A program made the translations under genes and the position numbers. 64,000 nt of DNA from an uncultured Hyphomonadaceae bacterium (lineage in GTDB: Bacteria; Pseudomonadota; Alphaproteobacteria; Caulobacterales; Hyphomonadaceae). The stretch is taken from NCBI GenBank assembly GCA_913057945.1, contig CAJXOF010000017.1:19732-83731 (forward strand). The letters are read 5' to 3'. Position 1 is the stretch's first letter. Each line of letters opens with the position of its first letter. Below the pieces are notes generated by a model. That model was given only the letters and a program-made list of their open reading frames with translations, made no database searches and was not told where the DNA came from. Shown here piece by piece: positions 28,838 to 37,892 of the stretch.

Positions 28838-29848
28838 ATGCGCATGAAGATGTTCGCCGCGGAGTCCCTTGAGGCCGCCAAAGCGATGATTTTTGCCGAA
28901 ATGGGAGCTGACGCCGTCATCCTGTCCGAACGGGAGATCGAGGGTGGGGTGGAAGTTCGCGCGGCAACCGACAAACTTGGAGGCGGCGTGGTTCCAAGCG
29001 AGCCGCTGTTCCTGCGAGAGGCGCGCGGCGCCGGACATGGCCGCGGATCCGAAAACCCCCTCTACAGTCGTGTGCGCGATGCCCTTCTGTGGCATGGCGC
29101 CCCCAAACGCTTTGCCGAGCGTGTGGCGCATGAAGGCGCTGGCCAGAACGCCATTCCGGGCGATTCGCCAGAGGAATCGATTGCCGCCGGACTTGAGCGC
29201 ATCGTGACCTGCGACCCCATTGCGGCGCGCATGGAAAGAGACATCATCCTGGTTGGTCCTCCGGGGCATGGCCGCACCGCAACGGCTGCCAAGCTGACCC
29301 GCCGCGCCGCCGTGGCCCGCACGGCCATCCTGCCGGTAGCAGCAGACCTTGACGGCACGGCCGGTGGCGCACAGCTGGCCGCCTATCTGGAGCAGGAGCG
29401 GGGCCAGATCCGCACCGCCTCCACGCCGGATGCCTTGTTCGACATGCTGCGCGCCGCGCGCGACGCCGGACATCGCTGCGTTATCGACCTGCCCTCGATC
29501 AATCCATTCGATCAGGACGACATGGACAGCCTGCAGGACCTCATTCAGGTCGTGCGCGCCGAGCCTGTGCTCGTCATGTCGGCCGAAGGCCATCCCGAAG
29601 ATCAGGCGGATTCAGCCCGTATCTTTGCCCGCGCCGGCATTCGCCGCGCGATCCTTACCAAACTCGATATCGCCCGCAGACGGGGAGGGGCCATCTCCGC
29701 CCTGTCCTCGGCGGGTATCGCCTTCTCGCACCTTGCCGTTACGCCTTTCATCGGCGGCGGACTGGTGCCGGCAGCGCCCTCCCGGTTGGCTGCCTTGTTG
29801 ATGGAAGACGCCCCAGGCGATGTCATCGCCCTGAAAGGAGCTGCGTAG
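28838..29848 (+). CDS. flhF: FlhF-like SRP GTPase with altered nucleotide site
   Basis: A 336-residue protein with the FlhF N-terminus (MKMFAAESLEAAKAMIFAEMGADAVILSER) and an SRP-type NG domain. FlhF normally places the polar flagellum. The P-loop reads GPPGHGRT (140-147), with arginine at the usual lysine, and the G3 element reads DLPS (217-220) rather than DTAGR; G4 TKLD (274-277) is intact. GTP hydrolysis is therefore doubtful, and it may act as a binding scaffold. The gene is followed 4 bases later by flhG. Confidence 0.85.
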   Translation: MRMKMFAAESLEAAKAMIFAEMGADAVILSEREIEGGVEVRAATDKLGGGVVPSEPLFLREARGAGHGRGSENPLYSRVRDALLWHGAPKRFAERVAHEGAGQNAIPGDSPEESIAAGLERIVTCDPIAARMERDIILVGPPGHGRTATAAKLTRRAAVARTAILPVAADLDGTAGGAQLAAYLEQERGQIRTASTPDALFDMLRAARDAGHRCVIDLPSINPFDQDDMDSLQDLIQVVRAEPVLVMSAEGHPEDQADSARIFARAGIRRAILTKLDIARRRGGAISALSSAGIAFSHLAVTPFIGGGLVPAAPSRLAALLMEDAPGDVIALKGAA

Positions 29849-29852
29849 ACTT

Positions 29853-30692
29853 ATGAGCTTCATGCTTCGAAAATCGCAGGAACGGCCGTCCCAACGACCG
29901 ACTCCGCGCGTCGCGCCAGCCTCGATCATTGCCGTTGCCAGTGGCAAGGGCGGTGTTGGCAAGACTTTCATGGCCATCACGCTGGCCTCCGCATTCGCAC
30001 AGGCCGGCAAGCGCACGCTGCTGGTGGATGGCGACCTTGGCCTGGCCAATGTCGATGTCCAGCTGGGCATCGCGCCGGAAACGGACCTCGCGGCGGTGAT
30101 CGCTGGCTGGGTCGAACTGGATGATGCCGTGACGCCGGTTGATGGCGGCGCGGCGGATGGCGGCTTTGATGTGCTGCCGGGCCGATCCGGCTCCGGTGCG
30201 CTGGCTGAGCTGCCCCCCGAAGAAGTTGCCCGCCTCGCCGCGGGCCTGTCTGCTTTGGCACTGCAATACGATCAGGTGGTTGTCGATCTCGGTGCCGGGA
30301 TCGAAGCGAACTGCATGCGCCTCGCACGGGCCGCCGACAAGGCGCTCATGGTCATCACCGACGAGCCGACCTCGATGACGGATGCGTATGCGTTCATCAA
30401 GGTCCTGCGCGGCTATGCGCCGAACGTCGAACCCGTCATCTGCATCAACCAGGCCGAGTCCCGGGCCGCAGGGCAGCGCACCTATGAAGCGATTGCCCGC
30501 GCCTGTCAGACATTCCTCGGCTTCCGGCCTCACCTGGCAGGGACCGTGATGCGGGATCCGAAGGTGCGCGATGCGATCCGCTGCCAGAAGACGCTGATCT
30601 CCACAGACCAGCAGGCACAGCCGATCCAGGACGCAATCGCCATTTCACAGATGCTGATTGGTAGCCGCCAGGGTGCTGATCTTGGCTATTAA
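29853..30692 (+). CDS. flhG: MinD/ParA-like ATPase FlhG (FleN)
   Basis: A 279-residue P-loop ATPase with an intact deviant Walker A (ASGKGGVGKT), LLVDGDLGLANVDVQLG switch blocks and VVDLGAG as Walker B region. Its position directly after flhF identifies it as FlhG, the partner that limits flagellar number. The catalytic residues look normal, in contrast to its FlhF neighbour. The basic, Gln-rich N-terminus is of the kind that carries the FlhF-activating helix in other FlhG proteins. Confidence 0.88.
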   Translation: MSFMLRKSQERPSQRPTPRVAPASIIAVASGKGGVGKTFMAITLASAFAQAGKRTLLVDGDLGLANVDVQLGIAPETDLAAVIAGWVELDDAVTPVDGGAADGGFDVLPGRSGSGALAELPPEEVARLAAGLSALALQYDQVVVDLGAGIEANCMRLARAADKALMVITDEPTSMTDAYAFIKVLRGYAPNVEPVICINQAESRAAGQRTYEAIARACQTFLGFRPHLAGTVMRDPKVRDAIRCQKTLISTDQQAQPIQDAIAISQMLIGSRQGADLGY

Positions 30693-30738
30693 TCTGTGTG
30701 AAGAAAGTAGAAGTTTTGGGGGCGGATCGTACGGCTTG

Positions 30739-30815
30739 TTAACCTTCGTTAAAGGAACAGCCCGTAGGATTCACATTGACAGGAAATGCGGCTAGCTTGG
30801 TCGTAATAATGATTC
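30739..30815 (+). promoter_or_regulatory. ctrA promoter region: CtrA-like box, GANTC sites, TTGACA
   Basis: TTAA-N6-TTAA at 30739-30752 is one base shorter than the CtrA consensus TTAA-N7-TTAA. GATTC (GANTC, the CcrM methylation site) occurs at 30768-30772 and 30811-30815. TTGACA at 30776-30781 is a -35 candidate. This recalls Caulobacter ctrA, where CtrA autoregulation and a GANTC site near -35 time transcription. The -10 element is unclear. Confidence 0.65.
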
Positions 30816-30827
30816 GGGAGACGAGAG

Positions 30828-31541
30828 ATGCGCGTCCTGCTGATTGAAGACGATAGTGCGGTGGCTCGTTCCATCGAGTTGATGCTGAAGGCTGCAGGCT
30901 TCAACATCTACACCACCGACCTCGGCGAAGAGGGCGTGGATCTTGGCAAAGTGTATGAGTACGACATGATCGTGCTCGACCTCTCCCTGCCTGATATTTC
31001 CGGGTACGAAGTGCTCAAACAGCTTCGCATGGGCCGTGTGAACACGCCTGTGATGATCCTTTCCGGCAATCCGGACATTGAAGCGAAGGTGAAGACGCTC
31101 GGCTACGGCGCCGACGACTATCTCACCAAGCCGTTCAACAAGGACGAGCTGATTGCCCGCATCACCGCCATTGTGCGCCGCTCCAAAGGCCATGCCGAAA
31201 GCGTGATCCGCACGGGTGAAATCATCGTCAATCTGGATGCCAAGACGGTGGAAGTGGACGAAGAGCGCGTTCACCTGACCGGCAAGGAATACCAGATGTT
31301 CGAGCTGCTCTCCCTCCGGAAGGGCACGACGCTGACCAAGGAAATGTTCCTCAACCACCTCTATGGCGGTATGGACGAGCCGGAACTGAAGATCATCGAC
31401 GTCTTCATCTGCAAACTGCGCAAGAAGCTGCAGAATGCCACCAATGGCAACCACTATATCGAGACGGTCTGGGGCCGCGGCTATGTGCTGCGGGATCCGC
31501 GTCCAAGCTCGAAGACGGCGGAAGTCGAAGAGGCGGCCTGA
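30828..31541 (+). CDS. ctrA: Cell-cycle response regulator CtrA
   Basis: A 237-residue OmpR-type regulator. The receiver has the acidic pair in LLIEDDS, phosphoacceptor D51 in IVLDLSLPD and the lysine in LTKPFN; the C-terminal winged helix includes [17 protein letters not shown]. It matches CtrA closely throughout and ends in Ala-Ala, the ClpXP degradation signal used in Caulobacter. CtrA silences replication initiation and activates flagellar and division genes. A good GGGAG ribosome site precedes it. Confidence 0.96.
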   Translation: MRVLLIEDDSAVARSIELMLKAAGFNIYTTDLGEEGVDLGKVYEYDMIVLDLSLPDISGYEVLKQLRMGRVNTPVMILSGNPDIEAKVKTLGYGADDYLTKPFNKDELIARITAIVRRSKGHAESVIRTGEIIVNLDAKTVEVDEERVHLTGKEYQMFELLSLRKGTTLTKEMFLNHLYGGMDEPELKIIDVFICKLRKKLQNATNGNHYIETVWGRGYVLRDPRPSSKTAEVEEAA

Positions 31542-31576
31542 CGCCCAGAGTTTTGAAGCTTTAAGAGTGCTTCCCG

Positions 31577-31603
31577 AACCCCGGCCGAAAGGTCGGGGTT
31601 TTT
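31577..31603 (+). terminator. Intrinsic terminator of ctrA
   Basis: 10-bp stem AACCCCGGCC/GGTCGGGGTT (one G-T pair) with a GAAA tetraloop and a T-run to 31603. Confidence 0.9.
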
Positions 31604-31671
31604 GTTTTTCGTGATGTTGCTTTCGCACGTTGGTGCTTGCAACCGCGGGCAAATAGCTGACATTGGGGCCC

Positions 31672-32277
31672 ATGTCCCAGAATTCTGCCGGCCCTGAAAT
31701 CCTTCGCCTGATTGAGCTGATCTCGCGCCTGCCGGGCCTCGGGCCCCGGTCTGCGCGCCGCGTTGCCCTGTTCCTGTTGAAGCGCCGCGACACATTGCTG
31801 AAACCGCTGGCCGACGCGCTGGCAGAGGCGGGCGAGAAGATCGAGCGGTGCAAGGTCTGCGGGAATTTCGATACGGTCCAGCCCTGCGCAGTGTGCCAGG
31901 CCGATGGGCGCGATGACGCGCTCGTCTGCGTGGTCGAGGATGTGCCGGATCTCTGGGCGCTGGAACGTGGCGGCGCGTTTCGCGGCCGCTATCACGTGCT
32001 TGGCGGGGTCCTCTCCGCCATTGACGGGATCACGCCGGACGATCTGAACATTCCGTCCCTGGTCGCGCGGGTCGAGGCCGGCGGTATCCGTGAGGTGATC
32101 CTGGCGCTGAACGCCACGGTCGATGGCCAGACCACGGCGCATTACGTGGCCGAGCTTCTCGAAGGGAAGGGGGTCAGCGTCACGCGGCTTGCGCATGGCG
32201 TCCCGGTGGGCGGCGAACTCGACCATCTCGATGATGGCACGCTCGCCGCCGCCCTCCGGTCACGCCGGGATATCTAG
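31672..32277 (+). CDS. recR: Recombination protein RecR
   Basis: A 201-residue RecR: N-terminal helix-hairpin-helix ([12 protein letters not shown]), a C4 zinc finger (CKVCG...CAVC), and a TOPRIM domain with [12 protein letters not shown] and the conserved [12 protein letters not shown] near the end. It loads RecA at gaps with RecO and RecF. I used the ATG at 31672; an ATG three codons upstream is also possible. Confidence 0.94.
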   Translation: MSQNSAGPEILRLIELISRLPGLGPRSARRVALFLLKRRDTLLKPLADALAEAGEKIERCKVCGNFDTVQPCAVCQADGRDDALVCVVEDVPDLWALERGGAFRGRYHVLGGVLSAIDGITPDDLNIPSLVARVEAGGIREVILALNATVDGQTTAHYVAELLEGKGVSVTRLAHGVPVGGELDHLDDGTLAAALRSRRDI

Positions 32278-32283
32278 CGGCGG

Positions 32284-33426
32284 TTATTCCGCTTCGGCTT
32301 CGGTAACATCCACACGGAAGATGCCGTCGAAATCCTTCGTCGCCACATAGAGGTGGCCATCCGGGCCCTGCACCACGTCGCGGATCGGGTATTCCCCGTC
32401 GAACAGGGATTGCTTGCCGACGACTTCGCCATTCTCCATGTCGATCCGGGTCAGCTCGAGGCCAGCCGGGCCGTTCATGCCACCGGTGAACAGGTCGCCC
32501 TTCCAGCCGGGATAGACATCGCTGGTCAGCATGACGAGGCCGGAAGGGGCAATCGATGGCACCCAATAGGTCAGGGGCTGGGCCATGCCCTCGGCTTCGG
32601 TCTTGTTGGTGATGATGGTGCCGTCATAGTTTACGCCATAGGTGATTTCCGGCCAGCCATAATTCGTGCCCGGCGTGACGAGGTTGAGTTCGTCGCCCCC
32701 TTTGGGGCCGTGCTCGGTCTCGTACAACGTGCCGGTGGCGGCATCATAGTAGAGACCCTGGACGTTGCGGTGGCCATACGACCAGACCGCAGGTGCGCCG
32801 GCCTCGCCATCGGCAAACGGGTTGTCGGCCGGGATCGAACCATCGCTATTGATGCGGACGATCTTGCCGTGCGTGATCGAGGGGTCTTGCGAATCCTTCA
32901 TGTATTTGAAGCCCTCGCCGAGCGAGACGAACAAGGTGCCGTCATTCGCAAATTGCAGGCGCGAGCCAAAATGATAGGCCGTGTCACGCCGGTCGGCCCA
33001 GAAGATTTCCTCGACATTTTCCAGCGCGCTGGAATCGTCGCTGAGGCGGCCCTTGATGACGGCAGCGGCATTCGCGGCGTCATCTCCCTTGGAGTAGGAG
33101 ATATAGACCATGCGATTGGTCTCGAAGTCCGGATCGAGCACGAGGCCGAGATATCCGCCCTGTCCCTCGATATAGGCCTCCGGCAGGCCCGTCACGGGCG
33201 TCGCTGTGCCCGCTCCGCCAGCCACGAATTTCAGGCCGCCTTCCTTCTCGGTGAAGAGCAGGTCGCCATTCGGCAGGAAAGCGAGGCCCCAGGGCCATTC
33301 GGTCTCGGTCACGACGGGGGTGAGCTTCACCTCGAAATCACTTGTGGCGACAGGGGTGGTTTCAGCCGGCCCTCCGCAGGCGGCAATAAGCAGGGCGAGC
33401 GGAACAAGGGGGGTAAGATGGCGCAT
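32284..33426 (-). CDS. PQQ-dependent sugar dehydrogenase-like lipoprotein
   Basis: A 380-residue six-blade propeller protein of the soluble aldose sugar dehydrogenase (YliI/Asd) family. A lipobox (LLIAAC) ends the signal peptide. Family blocks are WPWGLAFLPNGDLLFTEKEGG, HFGSRLQFANDGTLFVSLGEG, YGHRNVQGL and EHGPKGGDELN, covering the catalytic histidine and PQQ site. It should oxidise aldoses in the periplasm if PQQ is available; PQQ genes are not in the window. It is convergent with recR, 6 bases apart. Confidence 0.87.
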   Translation of the reverse strand: MRHLTPLVPLALLIAACGGPAETTPVATSDFEVKLTPVVTETEWPWGLAFLPNGDLLFTEKEGGLKFVAGGAGTATPVTGLPEAYIEGQGGYLGLVLDPDFETNRMVYISYSKGDDAANAAAVIKGRLSDDSSALENVEEIFWADRRDTAYHFGSRLQFANDGTLFVSLGEGFKYMKDSQDPSITHGKIVRINSDGSIPADNPFADGEAGAPAVWSYGHRNVQGLYYDAATGTLYETEHGPKGGDELNLVTPGTNYGWPEITYGVNYDGTIITNKTEAEGMAQPLTYWVPSIAPSGLVMLTSDVYPGWKGDLFTGGMNGPAGLELTRIDMENGEVVGKQSLFDGEYPIRDVVQGPDGHLYVATKDFDGIFRVDVTEAEAE

Positions 33427-33495
33427 CAGGCGTCCTCCGGTTTGGGGCAGGGCAGTCTGGCGGGATAATAGGGCGCGGCTCCGGAATGGCCAAAC

Positions 33496-33522
33496 AAAAA
33501 GGGCGGCCTCGAAAGGCCGCCC
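33496..33522 (-). terminator. Intrinsic terminator of the TonB receptor gene
   Basis: Read on the minus strand: GGGCGGCC, 6-base loop, GGCCGCCC, then a run of five Ts. It starts about 24 bases after the receptor stop codon. Confidence 0.9.
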
Positions 33523-33545
33523 TCCTGATTGGGTGTGGTCCGGGC

Positions 33546-36419
33546 TTACCAGGACTTCTTGACGGTGATGCCGTACAGGGCCGGTTCCGTCAGGAACGCA
33601 TTGGTGAACAGGCCGGAAGAATCATCGGTCAGGTACGTGCCGGTGATGACTTCCTCATCGGTCAAATTCTTGGCGAAGACTTCCACGCCCCATCCGCTTT
33701 GGTCATTGTTGAGCAGGATGGAGAGGTTGACGTTGGACCAGGACTCCAACTCGTCGCGCGAGGTGTTCCAGATCCGGCTATAGCTGTCGGACTGCATGTA
33801 GTAGTCGCCACGGATCGTGAGATTCCAATCCGAATTGTTGACCGCGTGGAATGTGTATTCCGCGGCGAGGTTCAGCGTCATGTCCGGGGCACCCGGCATG
33901 CTGTTGCCGTCCAGATTCTTCGCGTCGCCTTCGATCGGCTGCAGGGCAGTCGCCGTTTGCGTGTCACCATTGGAGTCCGTGTAGGTCACCGTCACGCCAT
34001 CAAGGCCGAAGGCGGCTTCCTGTCCGGCGAATGCGCCTGTGCAGAGGCCCAGCGTGGAGCCTGGTGCGAGCAAGCCGCCCTGAATGGCTCCCAGCACTGT
34101 GGCATAGCCCTGAGCGGACACGACACAGTTCGAATAGGTGCTGGAATTCTTCAGCGTGACGAGGTCAGCTCGGCCATTGGATCGGTCGAGCACGTCGATG
34201 CCGTAGGTGTCCACGACTTCCGCATTCAGCAGGCCGAGATTGGCCGTCAGCAGCCAATTGTCTGCTGGCGTCCAGAGGGCTTCCATTTCGAAGCCCTGAA
34301 GCTCAGCGTCCACGTTGATGTTCACCGACGAGCGGTTGATGATCTGCGTGATCTGATAGCCTTCATAATCATACATGAAGCCGGTCAGGTTCAGCTGGGC
34401 CGTGCCACCCGCAAAAGTGTTCTTCGTACCGATTTCATACGAGTTGATGAATTCCGGATCGAAGGTCTGCGGGAACAGGTTCGCCCCTGCAGGCTGCGGC
34501 GGGTTGAGGCCGCCGCCCTTGTAGCCCTTGGAGTAGAAGCCGTAGATCAGCGTGTCGTCGGTAAAGTTGAGATCGGTAGACCAGTCGAAACCGATACGTC
34601 CGGTGACTTCCTGGAAGTCGGCCTTCAGGATGCCCTGAGCCTCCCGAGGATCAGCACCGGCTGGCTGCGGTGTGAACAGGGACGTTGGAATGATCTGCTG
34701 TTCCTTCTGGTCGTCCGTATAGCGAAGGCCGAGCGTCAGCTGCAGATCGTCCGTGACGTCGTAATAGCCTTCCCCGAAGACGGCGAAGGATTCCAGCTTG
34801 TACGGAGACAGGGAGCGGTAATAGTTGCCGCCATCGCCGTCCAGGGTGAGGTCGAACAGGGACGCGCCCGGAGACGAGGTCGATCCGCTGTCGAGGGGAA
34901 CATTCCCGCCGAAGAGGGCGCCGCCGGCTGCGTTGTTGATCTGTGTCAGCGCAGTCAGCGCGTTCGACAGGACGTAGTAGCCATCAGATGGGTTGAAGGC
35001 ATCCACGGATTCGAAGTTAACCGAGATGGCACCCAGATTGAAGTTGAACCGGCCGTCAAAGTCCGACTGCAGACGAAGCTCGTGGCTGGTCTGCTCGCTG
35101 TCGGCGCCTGACATGTCGAAGGTCCGGAAGACATTCGATGTGCCAAGTTCCGGATCGCTCACCACGCCGCCCGGGAAGAGCAGTGGATAGAGCGGTGCCA
35201 GGGCCGGGTTGATGAACGGTCCGGCAGTGGCGTTGAACTCGATGGTCGGGGCGACCTTGTTATAGTCCTCGATGGAAATGATCGAGCTGTCGGAATAGCT
35301 GCCGAGATAGGTCAGCAGGAGATTGTCGCCAATGTCGGCTTCAGCCTTCCAGGAGTAGAGCGTCTGCTCGGCCTGGTATTTCGGGTCGAAGGCCGATTCG
35401 ATCGTGCGCAGATCGGCAATGGCCGGATCGAGATAGGCATCGCCATTCAGCAGGCCGGCGAAGATACCGAGACCGCCTGCCAGTGTGGCTTGCGAATTCA
35501 CACGGTCCTTGGACTGGTCAAGCGGTGCGTCCACACAGCCGACAGAGGTCGCCAGCTGGTCGACGGCGGAGACCGGGACGCCCATGAAGCTGTCGAAACC
35601 CGTATCCTTCTTACAGATCTGCTTGCCGGAGCGCAGGCGGGCATCGTCTTCCTCGAAATGCTCGACAGACACCCAACCGCGGGCCCAGTCGGTTGGCTCG
35701 ACCGCAAAGGTCGCGCGGAAGCTGTAGAGATCGCGGTCATCGACATCATTGCCGGTGACGAGATTGTCCACATAGCCGTCGCGGCTCAGATACGAGCCTG
35801 CCAGGCGCAGGGCAGCATTCTCGCCCACGGGCAGGTTGAGCATGCCCTTGCCTTTGAACGTGTTGTAATTGCCATAGGTCAGCTCGGCATCTGCCTGGAA
35901 TTCGCCCAGCACGGGCTTGGCGGTGATGAGGTTGAACACGCCGCCGGTGGCGTTGCGTCCATAAAGCGTACCTTGCGGGCCACGCAGGACCTCGACGCGC
36001 TCGACATCATAGAACTCGGCTTCGAAGAGGCGGTTGGCGGTGAGCGGAATATCGTTCTGGTGGATGCCCACGCCGGCATCCCCGGACTGTGCAACCACGT
36101 CGGCGCCAATGCCGCGGATCTTGAAGTTGAACGAGGTGAAGTTGCCCTTGGTGAAGCTGACGTTCGGGATGGACTTCACGAGGTCAGGGCCGCCTGACAG
36201 CTGCAGCCGTTCCAGGGCATCTTCGTCGAATGCCGAAACCGCGATCGGAACGTCCTGAATGGATTCTTCCGTCTTCTGGGTCGTCACCGTGACCGTCGAA
36301 AGGGTCCGGGGTGACTCATCGGCCTCTTCCTGGGCAATAGCGACAGGTGCCGCAAGTCCAACCACGAGGGCGGATGCCCCAGCCAGCCAGACGGATTTCG
36401 AGTGTCTGATATTTCGCAT
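33546..36419 (-). CDS. TonB-dependent receptor
   Basis: A 957-residue outer-membrane receptor. The signal peptide ends in VAIAQ, then the plug begins with EESIQDVPIAVSAFDEDAL and contains VEVLRGPQGTLYGRNATGGVFNLI. The beta-barrel follows, closing with a terminal aromatic residue (KKSW). It belongs to the large group of SusC-unrelated proteobacterial receptors for siderophores, sugars or other nutrients. The ligand is unknown, and the nearby sugar dehydrogenase is only suggestive. Confidence 0.92.
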   Translation of the reverse strand: MRNIRHSKSVWLAGASALVVGLAAPVAIAQEEADESPRTLSTVTVTTQKTEESIQDVPIAVSAFDEDALERLQLSGGPDLVKSIPNVSFTKGNFTSFNFKIRGIGADVVAQSGDAGVGIHQNDIPLTANRLFEAEFYDVERVEVLRGPQGTLYGRNATGGVFNLITAKPVLGEFQADAELTYGNYNTFKGKGMLNLPVGENAALRLAGSYLSRDGYVDNLVTGNDVDDRDLYSFRATFAVEPTDWARGWVSVEHFEEDDARLRSGKQICKKDTGFDSFMGVPVSAVDQLATSVGCVDAPLDQSKDRVNSQATLAGGLGIFAGLLNGDAYLDPAIADLRTIESAFDPKYQAEQTLYSWKAEADIGDNLLLTYLGSYSDSSIISIEDYNKVAPTIEFNATAGPFINPALAPLYPLLFPGGVVSDPELGTSNVFRTFDMSGADSEQTSHELRLQSDFDGRFNFNLGAISVNFESVDAFNPSDGYYVLSNALTALTQINNAAGGALFGGNVPLDSGSTSSPGASLFDLTLDGDGGNYYRSLSPYKLESFAVFGEGYYDVTDDLQLTLGLRYTDDQKEQQIIPTSLFTPQPAGADPREAQGILKADFQEVTGRIGFDWSTDLNFTDDTLIYGFYSKGYKGGGLNPPQPAGANLFPQTFDPEFINSYEIGTKNTFAGGTAQLNLTGFMYDYEGYQITQIINRSSVNINVDAELQGFEMEALWTPADNWLLTANLGLLNAEVVDTYGIDVLDRSNGRADLVTLKNSSTYSNCVVSAQGYATVLGAIQGGLLAPGSTLGLCTGAFAGQEAAFGLDGVTVTYTDSNGDTQTATALQPIEGDAKNLDGNSMPGAPDMTLNLAAEYTFHAVNNSDWNLTIRGDYYMQSDSYSRIWNTSRDELESWSNVNLSILLNNDQSGWGVEVFAKNLTDEEVITGTYLTDDSSGLFTNAFLTEPALYGITVKKSW

Positions 36420-36633
36420 GTTTTGTTTCCTCCCCTCGGGCCGCTTTAGTGCATGCCTCGAGCAATTTTAGCCGAGCCGGCCTCTTTGCGGGCCTGCTTC
36501 AAGTATCATCTGAATGCATTCGTGACGGGTCTGTCAACATGACGCTGGGGTAATGAGGGCTTTTAAAATCCGGGTGTCAAAAATGTAACGCCCCTGCTTG
36601 GCCGCCCCTCCCATGCCTGTTACAGGCGCAGGC

Positions 36634-37341
36634 ATGTCACATTCTTCCACATCCGCGCTTGTGCTGTTTTCCGGGGGGCAGGATTCCACGACCTGTCTGG
36701 CCTGGGCGCTTTCCCGATTCGACCGGGTCGAAACGGTCGGCTTCGACTATGGCCAGCGCCACCGGATCGAACTGGAATGCCGCGACACGATCCGGCAGGG
36801 ACTGGCGGCTCTGAATGGCGACTGGAAGACCCGTCTTGGGCCGGACCATATGCTGGATGCAACGGTGCTGAAATCGCTTGGCGAGACCGCCATGACACAT
36901 GATGTCAGCATCGAGATGACCGAAGCGGGCCTGCCATCCACCTTCGTGCCGGGCCGCAACCTCCTGTTCCTGACCCTGGCGGGCGCTCTGGCCAGTCGCC
37001 GGGGCATTTCGGTTCTGGTCGGCGGCATGTGCGAAACCGACTATTCCGGTTATCCGGACTGCCGGGCTGCGACGATGGCGGCGCAAGCCGAGACATTGCG
37101 GCTGGGCCTGGATGTTCCGATGCAGATCGACACGCCGCTGATGTATATTGACAAGGCAGGGACGTGGGCGCTGGCGGACGAGCTGGGCGGACAGGCCCTG
37201 GTCGATCTGATCGCGGAAGATACCCATACGTGTTACCTTGGCGAGCGCGGCCAGCGGCATGTATGGGGCTATGGCTGTGGGGAGTGCCCGGCCTGCGAGC
37301 TGCGGGCAAGGGGCTGGGAGCGCTGGAAAACCGGCGCCTGA
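36634..37341 (+). CDS. queC: 7-cyano-7-deazaguanine synthase
   Basis: A 235-residue ATP-dependent enzyme converting CDG to preQ0 for queuosine. The PP-loop is [36 protein letters not shown] and the C-terminal zinc cysteines (CYLGER...[13 protein letters not shown]) are diagnostic. I chose the ATG at 36634, which puts the PP-loop close to the N-terminus as is normal. queD follows 131 bases downstream. Confidence 0.94.
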   Translation: MSHSSTSALVLFSGGQDSTTCLAWALSRFDRVETVGFDYGQRHRIELECRDTIRQGLAALNGDWKTRLGPDHMLDATVLKSLGETAMTHDVSIEMTEAGLPSTFVPGRNLLFLTLAGALASRRGISVLVGGMCETDYSGYPDCRAATMAAQAETLRLGLDVPMQIDTPLMYIDKAGTWALADELGGQALVDLIAEDTHTCYLGERGQRHVWGYGCGECPACELRARGWERWKTGA

Positions 37342-37472
37342 GACCCTATTTCTCTTGCAGAAGAAACAGCCATATCAACTGGACTTGTCAGGCTTTTTCC
37401 AGCAATTGGAGCCCCAATCCGCGCCTCGGGCAATGACTGGGGCCGGCCAGCACGAGACTTGAACGAAATCCG

Positions 37473-37892
37473 ATGACGACACAGACCGACCAGACCAGCA
37501 CATCCCCCGCGGCGACCAGCCCGGAAGGCCGCGTGTTTGCGATCTCGAAATCGGTGAATTTCGAGGCTGCGCACTATATGGGCGGCAAGCCCGAAGGCCA
37601 CCCATACCGGAATGTGCATGGCCATTCCTTCGTGCTGGAAGCGACGGTCGCCGGAACGGTGAAGCCGGGCGAGCAATGGGTCGAGGATTTCTCGCACCTG
37701 ACCGCCTGCCTGCAGGCTACGGCCGCCAAGCTCGACCACAAGCTGTTGAACGATATTGAAGGGCTTGAAGTGCCGACGCTGGAGCGGATCTGCCTCTGGG
37801 CAGCGGCCGACCTCAAAACCGGCCTGCCGGGCCTGACGAAAGTCGCCATTTCCCGGCCAAGCCTGAATGAACGCTGCGAGCTGGTTCTCTAG
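37473..37892 (+). CDS. queD: 6-pyruvoyl-tetrahydropterin synthase-like protein (QueD family), catalytic Cys replaced
   Basis: A 139-residue T-fold protein following queC. The zinc histidines are visible (FEAAHYM and VHGHSF), as are the late conserved acid and EVPTLERICLWAA. In QueD the motif CxxxHGH supplies the catalytic cysteine; here it reads YRNVHGH, with tyrosine in the cysteine position. It may be a non-canonical QueD or a related T-fold enzyme. The queuosine context supports QueD. Its TAG shares a CTAG with the convergent gene's stop. Confidence 0.72.
   Translation: MTTQTDQTSTSPAATSPEGRVFAISKSVNFEAAHYMGGKPEGHPYRNVHGHSFVLEATVAGTVKPGEQWVEDFSHLTACLQATAAKLDHKLLNDIEGLEVPTLERICLWAAADLKTGLPGLTKVAISRPSLNERCELVL

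Noticed and set aside
36541..36633. preQ1 riboswitch before queC
   Set aside because: A short TGCCTG/CAGGC hairpin is present, but the preQ1 aptamer sequence features are not visible.
37889..37892. Overlapping stops of queD and the convergent secreted-protein gene as an unusual signal
   Set aside because: A shared CTAG between convergent stops is a common compact arrangement and needs no special explanation.
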